NCBI GenBank assembly: GCA_039566865.1
Contig: CM076951.1
Span: forward strand, 12,843,484 to 12,907,483
Direction of reading: 5' to 3'
DNA from: Aurelia coerulea
Taxonomy: Eukaryota > Cnidaria > Scyphozoa > Semaeostomeae > Ulmaridae
DNA length: 64,000 nt
In this document: positions 10,757 to 22,337 of the stretch, in pieces
Position numbering within the stretch: position 1 is the first letter of the stretch
Layout: every line of letters starts with the position of its first letter
The notes under the pieces: generated by a model
The model's database searches: none
Told to the model about the DNA's origin: nothing
What the model saw: the letters and a program-made list of their open reading frames with translations, nothing else
Made by a program: the position numbers and the translations under genes

Positions 10757-11670
10757 AAACAAACAAATCATACAAAATCTAGCCTTTTTTAGTAGTCCAT
10801 GTTCTCTTCTGGTCATCCAAATTACTGAACGTGAAACACACATAACTTGTAATACCACATCAGCCTTCTTTGCTTTTTCCTCTCACGTATTGTTGCAGCA
10901 ACATCTTCTTTTCAGACCCGTAACATCCTTTTTTGTCAGCTTTGCTCTGGTTTGCTTTATTAGGCCATCTATCAATTGTTATGAATGTCTCTTCCGCTCA
11001 AATTCCAACACTTCCTCTGGTTCGTCCAAGCTCAGCATGCCTTGTGACTCCTGCTCCAGGTAGCAAGGTGCAGAAATGTTTTTTATGTGCGCGCACCATT
11101 GCGTAATCATTGATTGGATATGAGGCTACTTGTTCACGTGATACTGGCAAGGCGGGAAAACTGAAAAATACAACAGATTTGTTGACCTTTCGTGACAAGA
11201 GAAAATATGAACTTAGTTACGACTGTTGTCTTATTTTGTAAATGAATGATCAAGATTACCGAACAATTACCTTGAAGCATTTTTGTTATCATTTGATGAT
11301 TGATTTGGTGATTCAGTGTGGACTGTGGAAGGGAAACAAATACAAACTTGTCCATGAAGAGGAATGCAAAGGGGTGCTGATTTGCAATGATAGAAAGTAT
11401 GGAAGTACTTTGTAAAAAGTGTGATTCGAAATAAACAAGATGATCAACCATATGAAAAAATACCTCTGGTCTGCCCCTGGAGATAATTAAATGTGAAATC
11501 AACCAGATATTTCTCAAAATTTTGTTTGAGCTCTGATTCAAGTTTCTGGTAAGCTTATCTAATCCTTATAAACACCCATTCCCCCTGGGGGAGGGGGGAT
11601 ACACCATGTTCAGGGTACAGGTATGTGCCACCTATATGGATCCAGATTTCTCTAACAATGGTCCCTTTTC
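10757..11670. other. Stretch without a recognisable gene
   Basis: No feature was recognised apart from short G/C tracts near 11578-11600 just before the LINE fragment. Confidence 0.35.
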
Positions 11671-11678
11671 GGCAGATT

Positions 11679-14032
11679 TTCTTTCAGCTAAGCAATCTGG
11701 TTTTAGACCAGGTGACTCAACAATAAACCAGCTACTAGCAATTACCCATGAAATCTTTACTGCCTTTGACTGTAATCCTCCCTTAGATGTAAGATCTGTT
11801 TATCTGGACATTTCCAAAGCTTTTGATAGAGTGTGACATGATGGCCTAATTTTCAAGATCCAAAGATGTGGAATTAATGGTAAACTGTTACAACTCCTCG
11901 CTAGTTTCTTATCCGAGCGCCAACAAAGGACTGTTATAAATGGTAAATGCTCATGTTGGGAAGATGTATCAGCTGGTGTGCCACAAGGATCGATCTTAGG
12001 TCCCCTTTTATTTCTCGTTTATATCAATGATCTACCAGATGGATTGAAATTGAATGCTCGCATATTTGCAGATGATACGTCCTTATTCTCAGTTGTTCTA
12101 GATCCTCTTTCTTCTTCTGATGTTCTGAATTTTGACCTTAACCTGATTGAATCATGGGCGCACCAGTGGAAGATGTCCTTTAATCCTGACCCATCGAAGC
12201 AAGCTCTACAATTGATTTTTTCTCGGAAGAGAGCACCTCTGAACCACCCCCAAATCCACTTTAATGACATACAAGTTTCTTCAGTTAATGAGCATAAACA
12301 CCTTGGCCTTATTCTTGATAAAAAGCTATCTTTCTCCTCCCACATAAAAGATCTTCTTGGTAAAGCTAACAAAGGAATAGGTATGATTAAACTTCTTTCC
12401 CGCTACCTGCCACGCCCTTCACTTGATCAAATCTATAAGTTGCATGTCAGATCGCAATTTGACTACTGTGACATGATTTACCGTGTTCCACCAGTGGTTA
12501 ATTCATACTCACATGAGTGCACACAAAGTCTCCTTATGAATCGACTCGAATCGATGCAATACAATGCCGCCCTTGCTGTCACTGGTGCATGGAGAGGTAC
12601 TTCTCGGGAAAAACTCTATAAAGAATTAGGATGGGAATCGCTCAGTAATAGGAGATGGTACAGAAGATTGGTTCTTTTCTTCAAAATCGTCAAGGGCCTC
12701 GCCCCTGCTTACCTTTCCTCGTTACTTCCAGAGATGAGAGAACAAAGCTATGCCCTTAGAAACACCAACAGCATCGCAGTACCAAAACGACGAACGGACG
12801 CTTTCAAAAACAGTTTTTTTCCGCATTGTATCAACGAATGGAATAATCTAAGCCTAGAGTTTCGTGAATTAAGGTCACTTTCACTTTTTAAAACCAGATT
12901 GATTAGTTTAGTAAGACCAGTGAAAAATCAAATCTTTGGTATCCATGACCCCTCAGGTGTGCGTAGATTAACTCAACTGAGAGTAGGTTTAACCCTTTGC
13001 ATGCTGAATTGTTTCCAGGTGATTGTACCCGACACTGGATATTTCCCGCAAGATCTCAAACGTCTCGATCGAAAATTTCAAACTCTTTTTACAGCAGGAA
13101 GAAGTTCTTTAATCTAAAATCAAAGTGTATGAAAACTGTTCAAAAATAACTGAAGTTTCCTTTTCTTGCCTCTATTTCACTGTTCAACATTTTAATTTAC
13201 CTTATTTAGCTGTAGAATGAATGCTGAGTAGTTTGCGTTCTGTTTACGTCAGAGCTTCGGGCTATTGCCCACTTAGGCCATATTTTGACCTCGCTGCATC
13301 ATTTAGAGGCTACCTAAATCGCCAGACAGAGGCTGAATCGAAAGGGCAGCTGTCACGCTATTGAAACATACCTTTTCGAGCGACATCGGAGGAGAGGAAG
13401 GTATTTTATCGCAAGAAGGAAACAGATTGAAAATGTTGAAAAGTTCGACAAATATCAACGAAAAACTCGCGATTTAGTTGCAGATGCTTCCATCACTAAT
13501 AAATCTGTAAAGTTAACTGTAAACCATGTTCATTTTTTATTGGAAACAATTTCTCATTGCTTGAAGAACAACTTAGTCCAATATTTGCCCAGATTCGCTT
13601 GAGGAAGAGATCAAAACACAAGAAAAATACATCACGATTGCAAGTCGCAATTCTGCAACCGCAGCATTTGAAGGAGAATTATTCTGGTCGCAAATCTGCG
13701 ACTGCAGCATGCAAAGGGTTAAGTCCTCTGCGAGAACACAGGTCAGACACAACTTCCTTGATACCACCGATCCAATGTGCTTAACAAACGACGGTATTGA
13801 AACTACCACCCATTGTATGCTGCTCTGCCAAGAATACGCTATCCACAGAACTGTGCTCCTTGACAGAGTAACCTCCATTTGTGCATCCCATGGAGTGAAC
13901 TGCAATATGTTGAACAATGTAGAACTGCTCACACTCCTACTCTATGGCAATAATCGCTTTAGTGAATCTTCGAAAAAGAACATTCTCTTGGCAACAATCA
14001 CTTACATTAATACCACAAACAGATTTAATTAA
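11679..14032 (+). pseudogene. CR1/L2-like LINE reverse transcriptase, 5' truncated and interrupted
   Basis: The frame begins inside the RT domain (SAKQSGFRPGDS), so the endonuclease and RT fingers are missing. It continues through VYLDISKAFDRV, a premature TGA at 11834-11836 where the family has Trp (the next residues are HDGLIFKI), then SAGVPQGSILGPLLFLVYIN, FADDTSLF and the thumb/connection region to LTQLRVGL at 12990. A TTAA MITE (12993-13718) interrupts here. After it the frame resumes with SPLREH, then a small frameshift, RHNF, and the family's C-terminal Cys/His motif (ETTTHCMLLC) to a natural stop at 14030-14032. Length, RT motifs and tail identify a CR1/L2-type non-LTR retrotransposon. 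Dead copy: truncation, nonsense codon, insertion and frameshift. Confidence 0.9.
12993..13718. mobile_element. TTAA MITE inserted in the LINE (726 bp)
   Basis: Inverted ends CCCTTTGCATGCTG are flanked by TTAA on both sides (12989-12992 and 13719-13722). Removing the insert and one TTAA restores the LINE frame exactly (codons for V-G-L-S-P), which proves the borders. The ends share the CCCT start with the larger TTAA MITEs but lack their G-tract hairpins, so it is a second piggyBac-like family. No coding capacity is recognised. Confidence 0.92.
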
Positions 14033-14810
14033 GCTGCACCCCTTTTCTCCGTCTTCTTTGTTTGTGTTCTCCGTGTAACATGTGATCTTTGTGTGCCGGA
14101 GGTATTCCAATAGGGATCACACAATATTTATCAGCCCGCCTTGTTCTATACAGCGCCAACACTTTTAAAGCGCCCTTGGCGGCATCTGAATATCCCTTAC
14201 CAAAGGGATTTATTTCATAAGTAAGCACTAAGGGTTCCAATTGCAATAGAAACGGCGTCTGTGTTTTGTTAGATTGTCGGTGTTTGTTTGTTCATCGTTG
14301 CTTGTTGGCTGCAGGAGAGATGTGCTTGATCACACCTCTTGTGGTATAGTCGTGTAAATCGTCTTGTGAATCGTCTCGTATTATGTTGTGATCATTTTCG
14401 TATTCGTATTATGTTGTAATCGTATTGTTAATTCAATTTGTGCTCCATCTATTAGAAGTTTCTTTTGAATTATGGAAAAATTTTATTAGCTTTACTTAGT
14501 TGTTGTTAGATTATCTGTAGTTTTGTAATTTTTCACTGATATAAAAAAAAAAATTGATTTAAGAACAGAATTTCAGATGGAAGATACCTGTTCATTATAG
14601 GCACAATGAAAATTTGGATTCAATTTGCATTCCACCATACAGTTCAGGCCTTGTGCACACTAGAATTTGCATGAAAAAGCTTCAACATTTATCTTTGGAA
14701 TTAATGTTCTTGGCAGTTGTTCATACATCTCATATATTTTGATAAGAATATGAAGAATCTTTGAACATTATTAAGAATTCTTGTAAATGCCATTGTGAAC
14801 AAGGCCTACA
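14033..14810. other. LINE 3' region and unassigned sequence
   Basis: Just after the LINE stop the sequence probably includes its 3' UTR, but no terminal microsatellite marks the end. T-rich GTATTATGTTGT repeats lie near 14379-14425. No gene was seen. Confidence 0.35.
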
Positions 14811-14958
14811 CTGTAAAGACAGATTACATGAACAACATTGTTACCTCGTGGAAGTTTACCATTTGTGGAGGTGAGCATTCTTTGAAATCTCTGTTCAGTT
14901 TTCTCGCAGATCTTGACTACACTCTGTGTTGGCTTAAACAGTCCTCCCCTGTCTTTAA

Positions 14959-15139
14959 AGACAAATGACGGAGATATAAGGTGACTTAAATCAGGGGCCT
15001 GGGCAATCTAAATATAACCTATTGTATTCCATTGTATTTGATGATATTGAGAGATTAGCAAATCAATTAGACAAATGAAAGCACTAAGCTATCTTTTGTT
15101 CTATTTTTAAACTAGGCGCTATATATCCGTCATTTGTCT
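14959..15139. mobile_element. 181-bp MITE in the P-element pseudogene
   Basis: Ends are inverted copies starting AGACAAATGACGGA, flanked by TTAA at 14955-14958 and 15140-15143. Mental excision of the insert plus one TTAA rejoins the transposase frame (LRLKD-RGGLF on the minus strand). The TTAA duplication suggests a piggyBac- or Kolobok-type mobiliser; the TIR differs from the CCCT families. Confidence 0.85.
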
Positions 15140-15848
15140 TTAAGTCTCAGGAAACTTGAGGTTGCAGCCTGAATCCGTGATCCAAGAGCTTCAGAACAGC
15201 GACTGCAAAGAGTTTTCTTGATAACCATCTTAGCAACATACCCAGCTATGTAGGATATAGCAGCTTTCTTGTATTCTGTCAGACTGGTCATATCAGGCGA
15301 ATCACTGTCGTCATGCTCACTTTGCATGGGTCTTTTCTCTGCAAGGTCATATTTCCTGATCAGAGCCGCATTTGAAATATTGACATCTACATCATTGACA
15401 TTGCAGGTATCATCAAGAACATGAAGGAGTTGGATCTTGCCGTTGACAGTTGCCTTGACCTCCTCCAATACTGCTCCTCAATAAAAGACGCTGCTGTGAA
15501 CTGTTGGGCAGTAGGATTGTTGTGTTGTTGAAGCCTCCTGCAGAACGAACAGCACCAAAGAATAATTTAATTAATGTGATCTTGGCTGAGCTTGTATGTC
15601 AACAAGTATTTTAGAGGTGCCTGTTCTTGTTCAACCAAGTCATGAACAATTCCTTTGGTACTCTCAATTGCTACAAGAAACCCAACAAATCCTGTTTTCC
15701 TGTGTGTTGTATACATAGCCTGTCCTGTGGCATCTTTGAGGTGAAGAACATACTGAAAGGCTTCATCAAGAAATGGACCCCAGGCACCTTTGTTGTTGAC
15801 ACGAAGAGCAGATTTGTATCCTTTTTGCACATTGATTGCGTGAGTTAA

Positions 15849-15986
15849 AGCCTGGTTCTCATATAATCTCAACCCGACGGCGACCCATCGGCGTCACTAC
15901 TGCGTTGCAAAAGTTGAACTGCCGGCGGGTCGCCGATGGGTCGCCGGCAGGTCGCCGATGGTTTGAAGCTATATGAGAACCAGGCT
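15849..15986. mobile_element. 138-bp Harbinger-type MITE in the P-element pseudogene
   Basis: Perfect 17-bp inverted ends AGCCTGGTTCTCATATA are flanked by TAA (15846-15848 and 15987-15989). Excision restores DRLFHIL-THAINVQKG on the minus strand. The TWA target and AGCCYG ends match those of the complete Harbinger at 18537-22062. The interior is GC-rich with repeated GTCGCCGATGG and GTCGCCGGC blocks. Confidence 0.92.
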
Positions 15987-16910
15987 TAAGGATATGAAAC
16001 AGGCGATCTAAAAGGCGAATAAACTTGACAGTTGCAGCAGAATCTTCAAACTGTTTCAACTTGAGGACATTAGCACAATACTCTATGGCATAAGCAACGC
16101 TAGAACTAAAAGCTTGAGCAGCCAGATTGACTTTCATCTTTTGCTGGTACCATTTTATGTGTGCAGCCTTGAGCTTGTTTCCAAGCCTTAGTCCCTCCTT
16201 GTCTTGCAGTTTTTGGAGTTCAGCAATATAATTCCAATAAATCTTGCTGCCATCTTTGTCCATAGGAATGCCTCCTTGACCAAGGGTGTTTCGTACAAGA
16301 TTGAGCATGTGAGCACATCCAGTAAGACATCTATCTTCTTGTTTGGCTCAAGGGGATGATGAAAGTAGGTTTTCAAGTTGTTGGGTTCGAGACGTGCACC
16401 AAGCTCCTTCATCATGGTAAAATTACAGGATGGTCCATCACAAATGAGAGAAATAACTGAAACTCCTGCATCGTGAAGCTTCTTGATACATATCTTCACC
16501 AGGTTTGCTCGCTCAGATCCAGATAAGCCCTCAACGAAGAAATAAGCACATGGCACTTTCCAAGATCCATTGATGGAGACAACCATAAAAACAAGGGCAT
16601 CCTTCGCAACAGGAGAAGAGTCGTCATCTTCAACGCCATTTCCAAGATCAACATATCCCCGGAATCTTGTGCCATCCCAGGAAACATGTTTCTTTATGGC
16701 CATCTCATCCAGCATTAGGGAACAAACAACTTGCCTCCCTTCCTTTTCAGCTTCAGTGACTTTTGCAGAAAGGGCTTGAAATGCAGGTTGAGTGAATCCA
16801 GGCTCTGCAGGGATCTTACTGTACCAACGCCTAATTTGGCTCTGATGTGGGAGAGCAAGGTTGAATGTTCTCCTGACAAATTCATATGCCTTTGCTGAAT
16901 AAAACTGCAA

Positions 16911-18533
16911 TGTTAGTGCAAATGACCGAAGCCATCTGGTATCAAAAATGGCCTTAAATTTAAAAAACTGACTGCCAACCCCAGGCCAACGAGATCAGAA
17001 AAGTGGGGGGTGGAGCAAAATTGACACAAAACAATTGCAACAACACAACATGATTAGTTGCCTTCGAGAATGACATGATTTGCAAAAAGTGGGGGCCATG
17101 GCCCCCCGGCCCCCTGTCATTGGAGGCCATGTATCACACCTCATGTGGCCGGCTGGTTTCAATATAGCCATAAAGCTGCTTGTGGCTGATTTATACAGTA
17201 TACCATCTTCCATTATTTGCATTGCAGGCAGTTTTTTATGATGGAAACATTTCGTTGTTTAATTCCTACCCTGACCAGCCTAGGGGTCAACAAAAATGTA
17301 CTGCACCAATGCCTATGGTAGGAAAAATTTGTTGACAAATACCTAGGGGCTGGACATTGAGAAATGGCGCAGTTGGTCGACAAGTGTACAAGACATCTGT
17401 ATCATTCCCATCAACTACATAAAGCGTAACATTACTGTTACGAAAGCAAGAGCAGCCTTTGAGAACTTTCAAGTTTCTTGTAGTGGGAGTCGTGGAATGA
17501 GAGTATTTGATATAGTTTACTTTGTAATATAGATACCACGAGTGATCCAGAACTAGATTTATTTTGATCTTTGTAACATATGCAAGTGTATGTCTGCATT
17601 AATGTTTGAATCAAGAACAAGATGGTGCTCTTTTTCTCCAAATTATGACCCTGTTAAATTTTTTCAATTTGACACTCAAAGCTTTGACAAGTAAGACTAA
17701 GAATTCTTAGTATTGAGACATTTATCTCTTATCGGCCCTGATAAAGCGAAAGCCAAACGTTAATGAAAGTACTATATTTTTGAAAAATCTTTATTAATTG
17801 TATGTAGTTATCAGGAAGGCCCGTGACTTATTATCTTTTATCAGCATATTTGACAAAAAGCATAACTTCAAGGAAAGGAAAGCTTAGTGGCAAATATGGT
17901 GCCAAATTTATGAGACTTGTGTTCAGCCCCCAAAACTTGAGCATTTCAAAGCTTGTCACCTAGATGTCATGCTAAAATGTCCGCCAATAAAAACAACCAA
18001 GCTGCTTTACGTGATCAATTTTGCATCATCGCAAATCTCGCATGAAATTTAACTTGAGACAGGTTTTAAAGAACGCCGGTCAACCAGCATCCTTTGCCGT
18101 CACGCTTTGCTGAGCATTGCGATGTACGATGTCATCATATAAAATGGCTGCTGCAGTCCAAAGGCATGTATGAAAGAAGAATACAGAACCTTTTTTTAAG
18201 AAACCATCTTTATGAAACTGCTATAGCGTGCTTCAATTTGTAAATTTTTATGATGATGGAATCAATGAAGCAAAAGCATCACCTTTAAAAGCGATGTTCC
18301 ACACAAATTTATGGCTTGTAAACTTTGAACGACAACGATTTTAAGGGAAATAGCAGGATCTTGTGGAGATTTTCATACCGCACTACCACACCACACCACG
18401 AATACATCGTTGGTTGTCCTGTTACCAATGATAGCCTGAAAGATTGGTCATGTACATAATGTATTGAAATGATCTCACAGAGAGGAAGTAACACAACGGT
18501 GGAAAGTGATAAATCTCAAAAGAGAAAATTTCC
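16911..18533. other. Stretch without a recognisable gene
   Basis: Short G/C-rich palindromic blocks lie near 16997-17115 (a GGGGGCCATGGCCCCC palindrome at about 17091). No upstream P-element exon or THAP domain could be found on the minus strand here. Confidence 0.35.
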
Positions 18534-18783
18534 TAAAGCCCGTTTTCCACTAGGCGAATTTATTCGCGCGAAGCGACTTTTTTCGAGAATACGCATGCGT
18601 CTTTCAATTCTCGCGCAGAAGCTCATTCGCGGTGACTGTTCGCAGCAGCGAAAAAGTGAGTTCGAATGGATTCAACTTTTTCGCGGCGAAAAAAGGCGCA
18701 AGCCAATTAAATTGCTTGAAGCCTGTCATGTGACATCCATGACCAAAGTCGCGCCAAAAAACAACAACAGCAGAAAGAAAAAC

Positions 18784-20507
18784 ATGGCTGCAATGAGTCT
18801 GAATCTTTTGCAGCAAATGATGGCAAATGGAGACATAACTGTGGCTGACCTTGCCAGTTTAGCAAATACCAGCTGTCAACAGGAAAACTACGACCACGAA
18901 GACAATGCTGCCACGCCAGGCTCCGTCGACGAGACAGGTTTTGAGGAGACAGAGACGATCGACTCTGTTGTCACCACCACCCACGAGAATAACAACCCAC
19001 AAGATCTAGACCAGTACGATGGTGAAGAACTGCATTCAGTTGAATTCGACAAAGAAGTATTTCTGGAAGAAGTCCGCAAGTACAGATGCCTGTGGGATAT
19101 TGCTTCCGAAGGATACAAAATTAGGCCCATGAAGCAAAACGCATGGTCAAAAATAGGCCAGTTATTCAACATGGACGGTGAGTTCACAGCTTGTGGTTTT
19201 CTTTTTGTACACGATGATGAAACAAACATTTAGATGACCTTTGGACTAAAAACAATTTTACCTCAAATGATATCAAATCATGTAGAGTCAAAACCTTTTG
19301 AAAAACTTGGGAAATTCAACACTTCCCATTACAAAAGTTTCCTTATTTTTTTCAGTTGTGTTACCACACAGCTTGCTGATTTTCAAAATTGAGCTGAAAG
19401 GTCAAGAACATTTAGTGGACATGGAAATAGGAGGTGGGGAACAGGGTGCACCATGCCCTTCCTTTTTCAACAAAGTGCCTTGTTTACCCTCATCCCTCAC
19501 ACTGATTTTTGTGCAGCCAAATATATCCCTTCTGGTCAATAAAATTATCCACTTGGATCTAAAAAGTACCCTCTTTTGATCTCTGCCTTCGCAACTTTTA
19601 ACTACTTCCTGAGTCCAAGAACACATAATAATCTACCCTAAAGTTAACACCTATTTTCAACAAAGTAAGACCACTCATATTTTCTGTAAGAAACTATTTA
19701 TAAGAAACTCGGACTTGATTGCCAAAAAATTAGGAAACTCCAGAATTTTGTTTCCGTATTCTCATGTTTTCCTGTATTGGGTATATTTCTCAGAAGATAC
19801 TTGAGCAATGTCTAAAAATAGGAAAGGCTTCAAAACACCATGTTTTGAAATGTTCAAAGGGCACAGATCTAATAATTCTAAGAGACTTTCTTTGCTGGAC
19901 AAAATTCTTAGTTTGATAATATCTTTTAGAATCTTGTAAATAATATTTATTTGATTCTTTTTTTGTAGTGGAATTTCTTCAGAGGCAACTAAAAAATCTA
20001 AAAGACAACCTGAAAAAATGTTTGGACAAGAGGAACCGGATGACCAGGTCTGGTGCTGCTGCATCTTCATTGCCTAAATGCAAGTACTTTGAACAGATGA
20101 GGTTTCTTCACGAAAAAACAGCAAACAGGCCCACAGAAAGCAACATTATTCAAGCTGAAACAGCTTTGCAGTCTGAAGATGTTTTGGATGGCCCATTAGC
20201 CCCCCAGATATCAGTAAGGCCAGTTGTTCTCAATGGTACAAAAAGGAAGGCAAGTGACACACCATCCTCTTGTGGTAGTCAAGGGTATAAGAATCGTCAA
20301 GAAAGATTTGATAATGCAATCTTGAAAGAATTAGAATCTACAAATAACGCAATCAAATCAGTTGTCACTACTGATAATGAGGATGAAGTTTCTCTGTATT
20401 GCAAAAGCCTCATTCCAATAATATCATCTTTTCCAGTTAAAAAGAAACGATTAGCTATGATCAAAGTCAGTCAACTGTTGTTTGAACTTGAGTTTGAACA
20501 TGAATAA
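18784..20507 (+). CDS. MADF-BESS DNA-binding partner protein of the Harbinger element
   Basis: Exon 1 is 18784-19177 and exon 2 is 19969-20507. The GTGAGT donor and TTTTTTTGTAG acceptor join G to TG inside one codon and keep the frame (NMD-V-EFLQRQLKN). An in-frame ATG at 18739 is an alternative start. An acidic N-terminal third is followed by a MADF (Myb/SANT-like) domain across the junction: FLEEVRKYRCLWDIASEGYK, then WSKIGQLFN, then LKNLKDNLKKCLDKRNRM and KYFEQMRFL. The C-terminus (SLIPIISSF...KKRLAMIKVSQLLFE) fits a BESS protein-interaction motif. About 310 residues. Harbinger elements need a SANT/Myb-type protein to bring the transposase to the ends and into the nucleus; this protein is the clear candidate for that role. 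Confidence 0.9.
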
Positions 20508-20599
20508 TATTATGTAAGGTTAACTTATTATGGTTATGTAACATTTTTATTTTGACGTCTATACACATTTGTAGTTCTGTTTTTACTTGCGTCATTCTT

Positions 20600-21958
20600 T
20601 CATTGTCTGTCCTGAAACAACTCGTATGGATTTGCAGTTCGAGTAACCAATTCATTTTGCCATTCAACAGCTCCCTCGTTGTTGAAGTAGTTTTTATATC
20701 CATGTCTTACAGAAGCTGCATCCTTAGAGTAGTTATTTGAACCACTTTGGGAGATTGGTTGAAGGCCACCAAAATCAGCTCTGTTTTGTCTCCATTCACC
20801 AGCTTCAAATCCTGATGGTCCATCATGGTCAACAAAGTTCCTTGGGCAATATCGATTGTTTGTCAATGAATTTTTAAACATCAATAGATTGTGCAGTGCA
20901 ACAATAGCTTTTGTGATAAGTATTACTTTGCTTACATTGGCAATGATTGGTCTTCTCAATACTCGAAATCTACTGGCAGCAATCCCGAAAGTGTTTTCAA
21001 TCACCCTCCTTGCCCTTGATAACCGATAATTAAAGACGCGTTGATCAAGTGGCAAATTATGTGATGGGAAGGGCTTCATCATATGTGTTTTGAGTCCAAA
21101 TGCATCGTCTGCAACAAATACGAATGGAAGTCGTTTTTCTGAGTTGGGCAGCTTTTCAGGTCCTGGGATTTGCAATCGATTATTTTCAATAGCATGACCT
21201 AAATGACTACAATTATACACACTTCCATCACTCTGGCGACCACTATCTCCTATATCCACTAGAGTGAACTTATATCTTGCATCGCAAATTGCCAAAAGGG
21301 CTATGCTGAAAGTCTTTTTGTAATTAAAAAAGGAAGATCCTGATCTTGCTGGCGCTTGCATGACCACATGTTTCCCATCGAGGGCTCCCAAGCAATTCGG
21401 AAAATTCCAAAATCTTGAAAATTCTTCGGCTATAGCTTTCCATTCCGGTTTTGTTGATGGGTTTTTGATGAAGCCTTTTGCGCTGAGTACTCTCCATACA
21501 ACTTCACAAGTCTCACTGATTATTCTCCCAACAACTGTTGGACTCATACGGTAGCTTGCTGATATCGTTACTTGGGCATCACCCGTCACCAGGTATCTTA
21601 AACAAACAGACAATCTTTCACTTGGGCGGATAGCTTTCCTCATTTTCGTATCGTTTTTCTGAAGATACGGGCCAAACCATTTCAGGAGCTCTTCAAACAG
21701 TGCAGGAGTCATTCTAAAACACCGGAAAAAATATTCAGCATCATGTAGTCTCAGTTCTTTGATCAAAAGATGATACTCGCCCTTTTGCTCCCGTTCTTCG
21801 TAGATCTTCCTTATCCAAAATCTTTTCTTGTACTTTTGCAACCTTCTCTCACGTCTTCTCAGCAGCAAAATTTTGATCAATAAACGAGCTTTCAGTAGCA
21901 GTAGATACCTGAGATTTACAGCAGCCATCTTTGAAAAGCTTTTCGCGCCAAAAAACAA
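20600..21958 (-). CDS. Harbinger DDE transposase, intact
   Basis: 452 residues with no interruption. A basic helical N-terminus (residues ~20-60) is followed by the DDE_Tnp_4 nuclease fold: GALDGKHV (Asp194), FVADDAFG (Asp284/285) and SRARRVIENTFG (Glu321) form the catalytic triad. It cuts the element ends and makes the 3-bp TWA duplication. An internal ATG at codon 11 (MAAVNLRY, 21928) gives a second possible start; 21958 is taken because it is in frame without a stop between. It is convergent with the MADF-BESS gene. The length suits the family. No intron is required. It is probably functional. Confidence 0.95.
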   Translation of the reverse strand: MFFGAKSFSKMAAVNLRYLLLLKARLLIKILLLRRRERRLQKYKKRFWIRKIYEEREQKGEYHLLIKELRLHDAEYFFRCFRMTPALFEELLKWFGPYLQKNDTKMRKAIRPSERLSVCLRYLVTGDAQVTISASYRMSPTVVGRIISETCEVVWRVLSAKGFIKNPSTKPEWKAIAEEFSRFWNFPNCLGALDGKHVVMQAPARSGSSFFNYKKTFSIALLAICDARYKFTLVDIGDSGRQSDGSVYNCSHLGHAIENNRLQIPGPEKLPNSEKRLPFVFVADDAFGLKTHMMKPFPSHNLPLDQRVFNYRLSRARRVIENTFGIAASRFRVLRRPIIANVSKVILITKAIVALHNLLMFKNSLTNNRYCPRNFVDHDGPSGFEAGEWRQNRADFGGLQPISQSGSNNYSKDAASVRHGYKNYFNNEGAVEWQNELVTRTANPYELFQDRQ

Positions 21959-22337
21959 AGATCGCTGGAGTTCCTGTGGAAAACAAAAACGCGCCCGATC
22001 GAATTTTTTCGCCGCGAAAAATTCGCTTCGCGCGAAAAAATTCGCCTAGTGGAAAACGGGCTTAAGTGTAAATTTCCATTTCGAAATCTTGTCGAACACG
22101 TCAAAATCTCGACAGTCGGAGATTAGGGGAAATTCCCACTTTTCTTGCCGTGTGATCCATTCGATTTGGATAAAGGCCCATGTCTTCCTTCACCTTTACA
22201 AACAGGCAAGAGCTGTGGTACTGATGATGCTTTGCAAAAAGAAACCACAGAAAAGATACCATCTTTTGATACAGAGGGGGAAGACATGAGAGCAAATCAA
22301 GTCTTGCACGACGACAACAGCGACAAAGATCGAAGAA

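Larger units (their letters stand above)
14815..16910 (-). pseudogene. P-element/THAP9-like transposase pseudogene
   Basis: Read on the minus strand, an exon begins after a TTGCAG acceptor (about 16910) with YSAKAYEFVRRTFN, then SLMLDEMAI (first catalytic Asp region), VAKDALVFMVVSINGSWK and SLICDGPSC, all typical of P-element/THAP9 transposases. Breaks: a frameshift near 16315 between KIDVLLD and HMLNLVRNTL; a 138-bp MITE (15849-15986) that splits DRLFHIL from THAINVQKG; short insertions near 15575 and 15525 that disrupt the DHI...LFFGAVRSAGGFNN motif; and a 181-bp MITE (14959-15139) between LRLKD and RGGLFKP. The C-terminal part SVVKICEKTEQRFQRML continues to about 14815. The N-terminal THAP zinc finger is not found upstream. 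The gene is dead. Confidence 0.9.
18537..22062. mobile_element. Complete Harbinger (PIF) DNA transposon, 3526 bp
   Basis: Both ends start AGCCCGTTTTCCACTAGGCG as inverted copies; the inverted repeat runs about 50 bp with very few mismatches and contains TTCGCG-type sub-repeats also seen at 18655-18695. The target duplication is TAA (18534-18536 and 22063-22065). Two genes lie tail to tail inside: a MADF-BESS protein on the plus strand and the DDE transposase on the minus strand, with stops 92 bp apart. All parts expected of an autonomous Harbinger are present and no disabling change is visible, so this copy may be recent and possibly active. Confidence 0.96.

Noticed and set aside
11834..11836. 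TGA in place of Trp in two LINE fragments (also near 31455), suggesting TGA might encode Trp
   Set aside because: The Harbinger transposase and the KDZ-like exons use TGG for Trp and end in ordinary stops. The TGA codons occur only in decayed retroelements and fit G-to-A mutation.
14959..15139. Single TAA target and Harbinger assignment for the 181-bp MITE
   Set aside because: Symmetry of the AGAC...GTCT ends and frame restoration of the P transposase require TTAA, not TAA.
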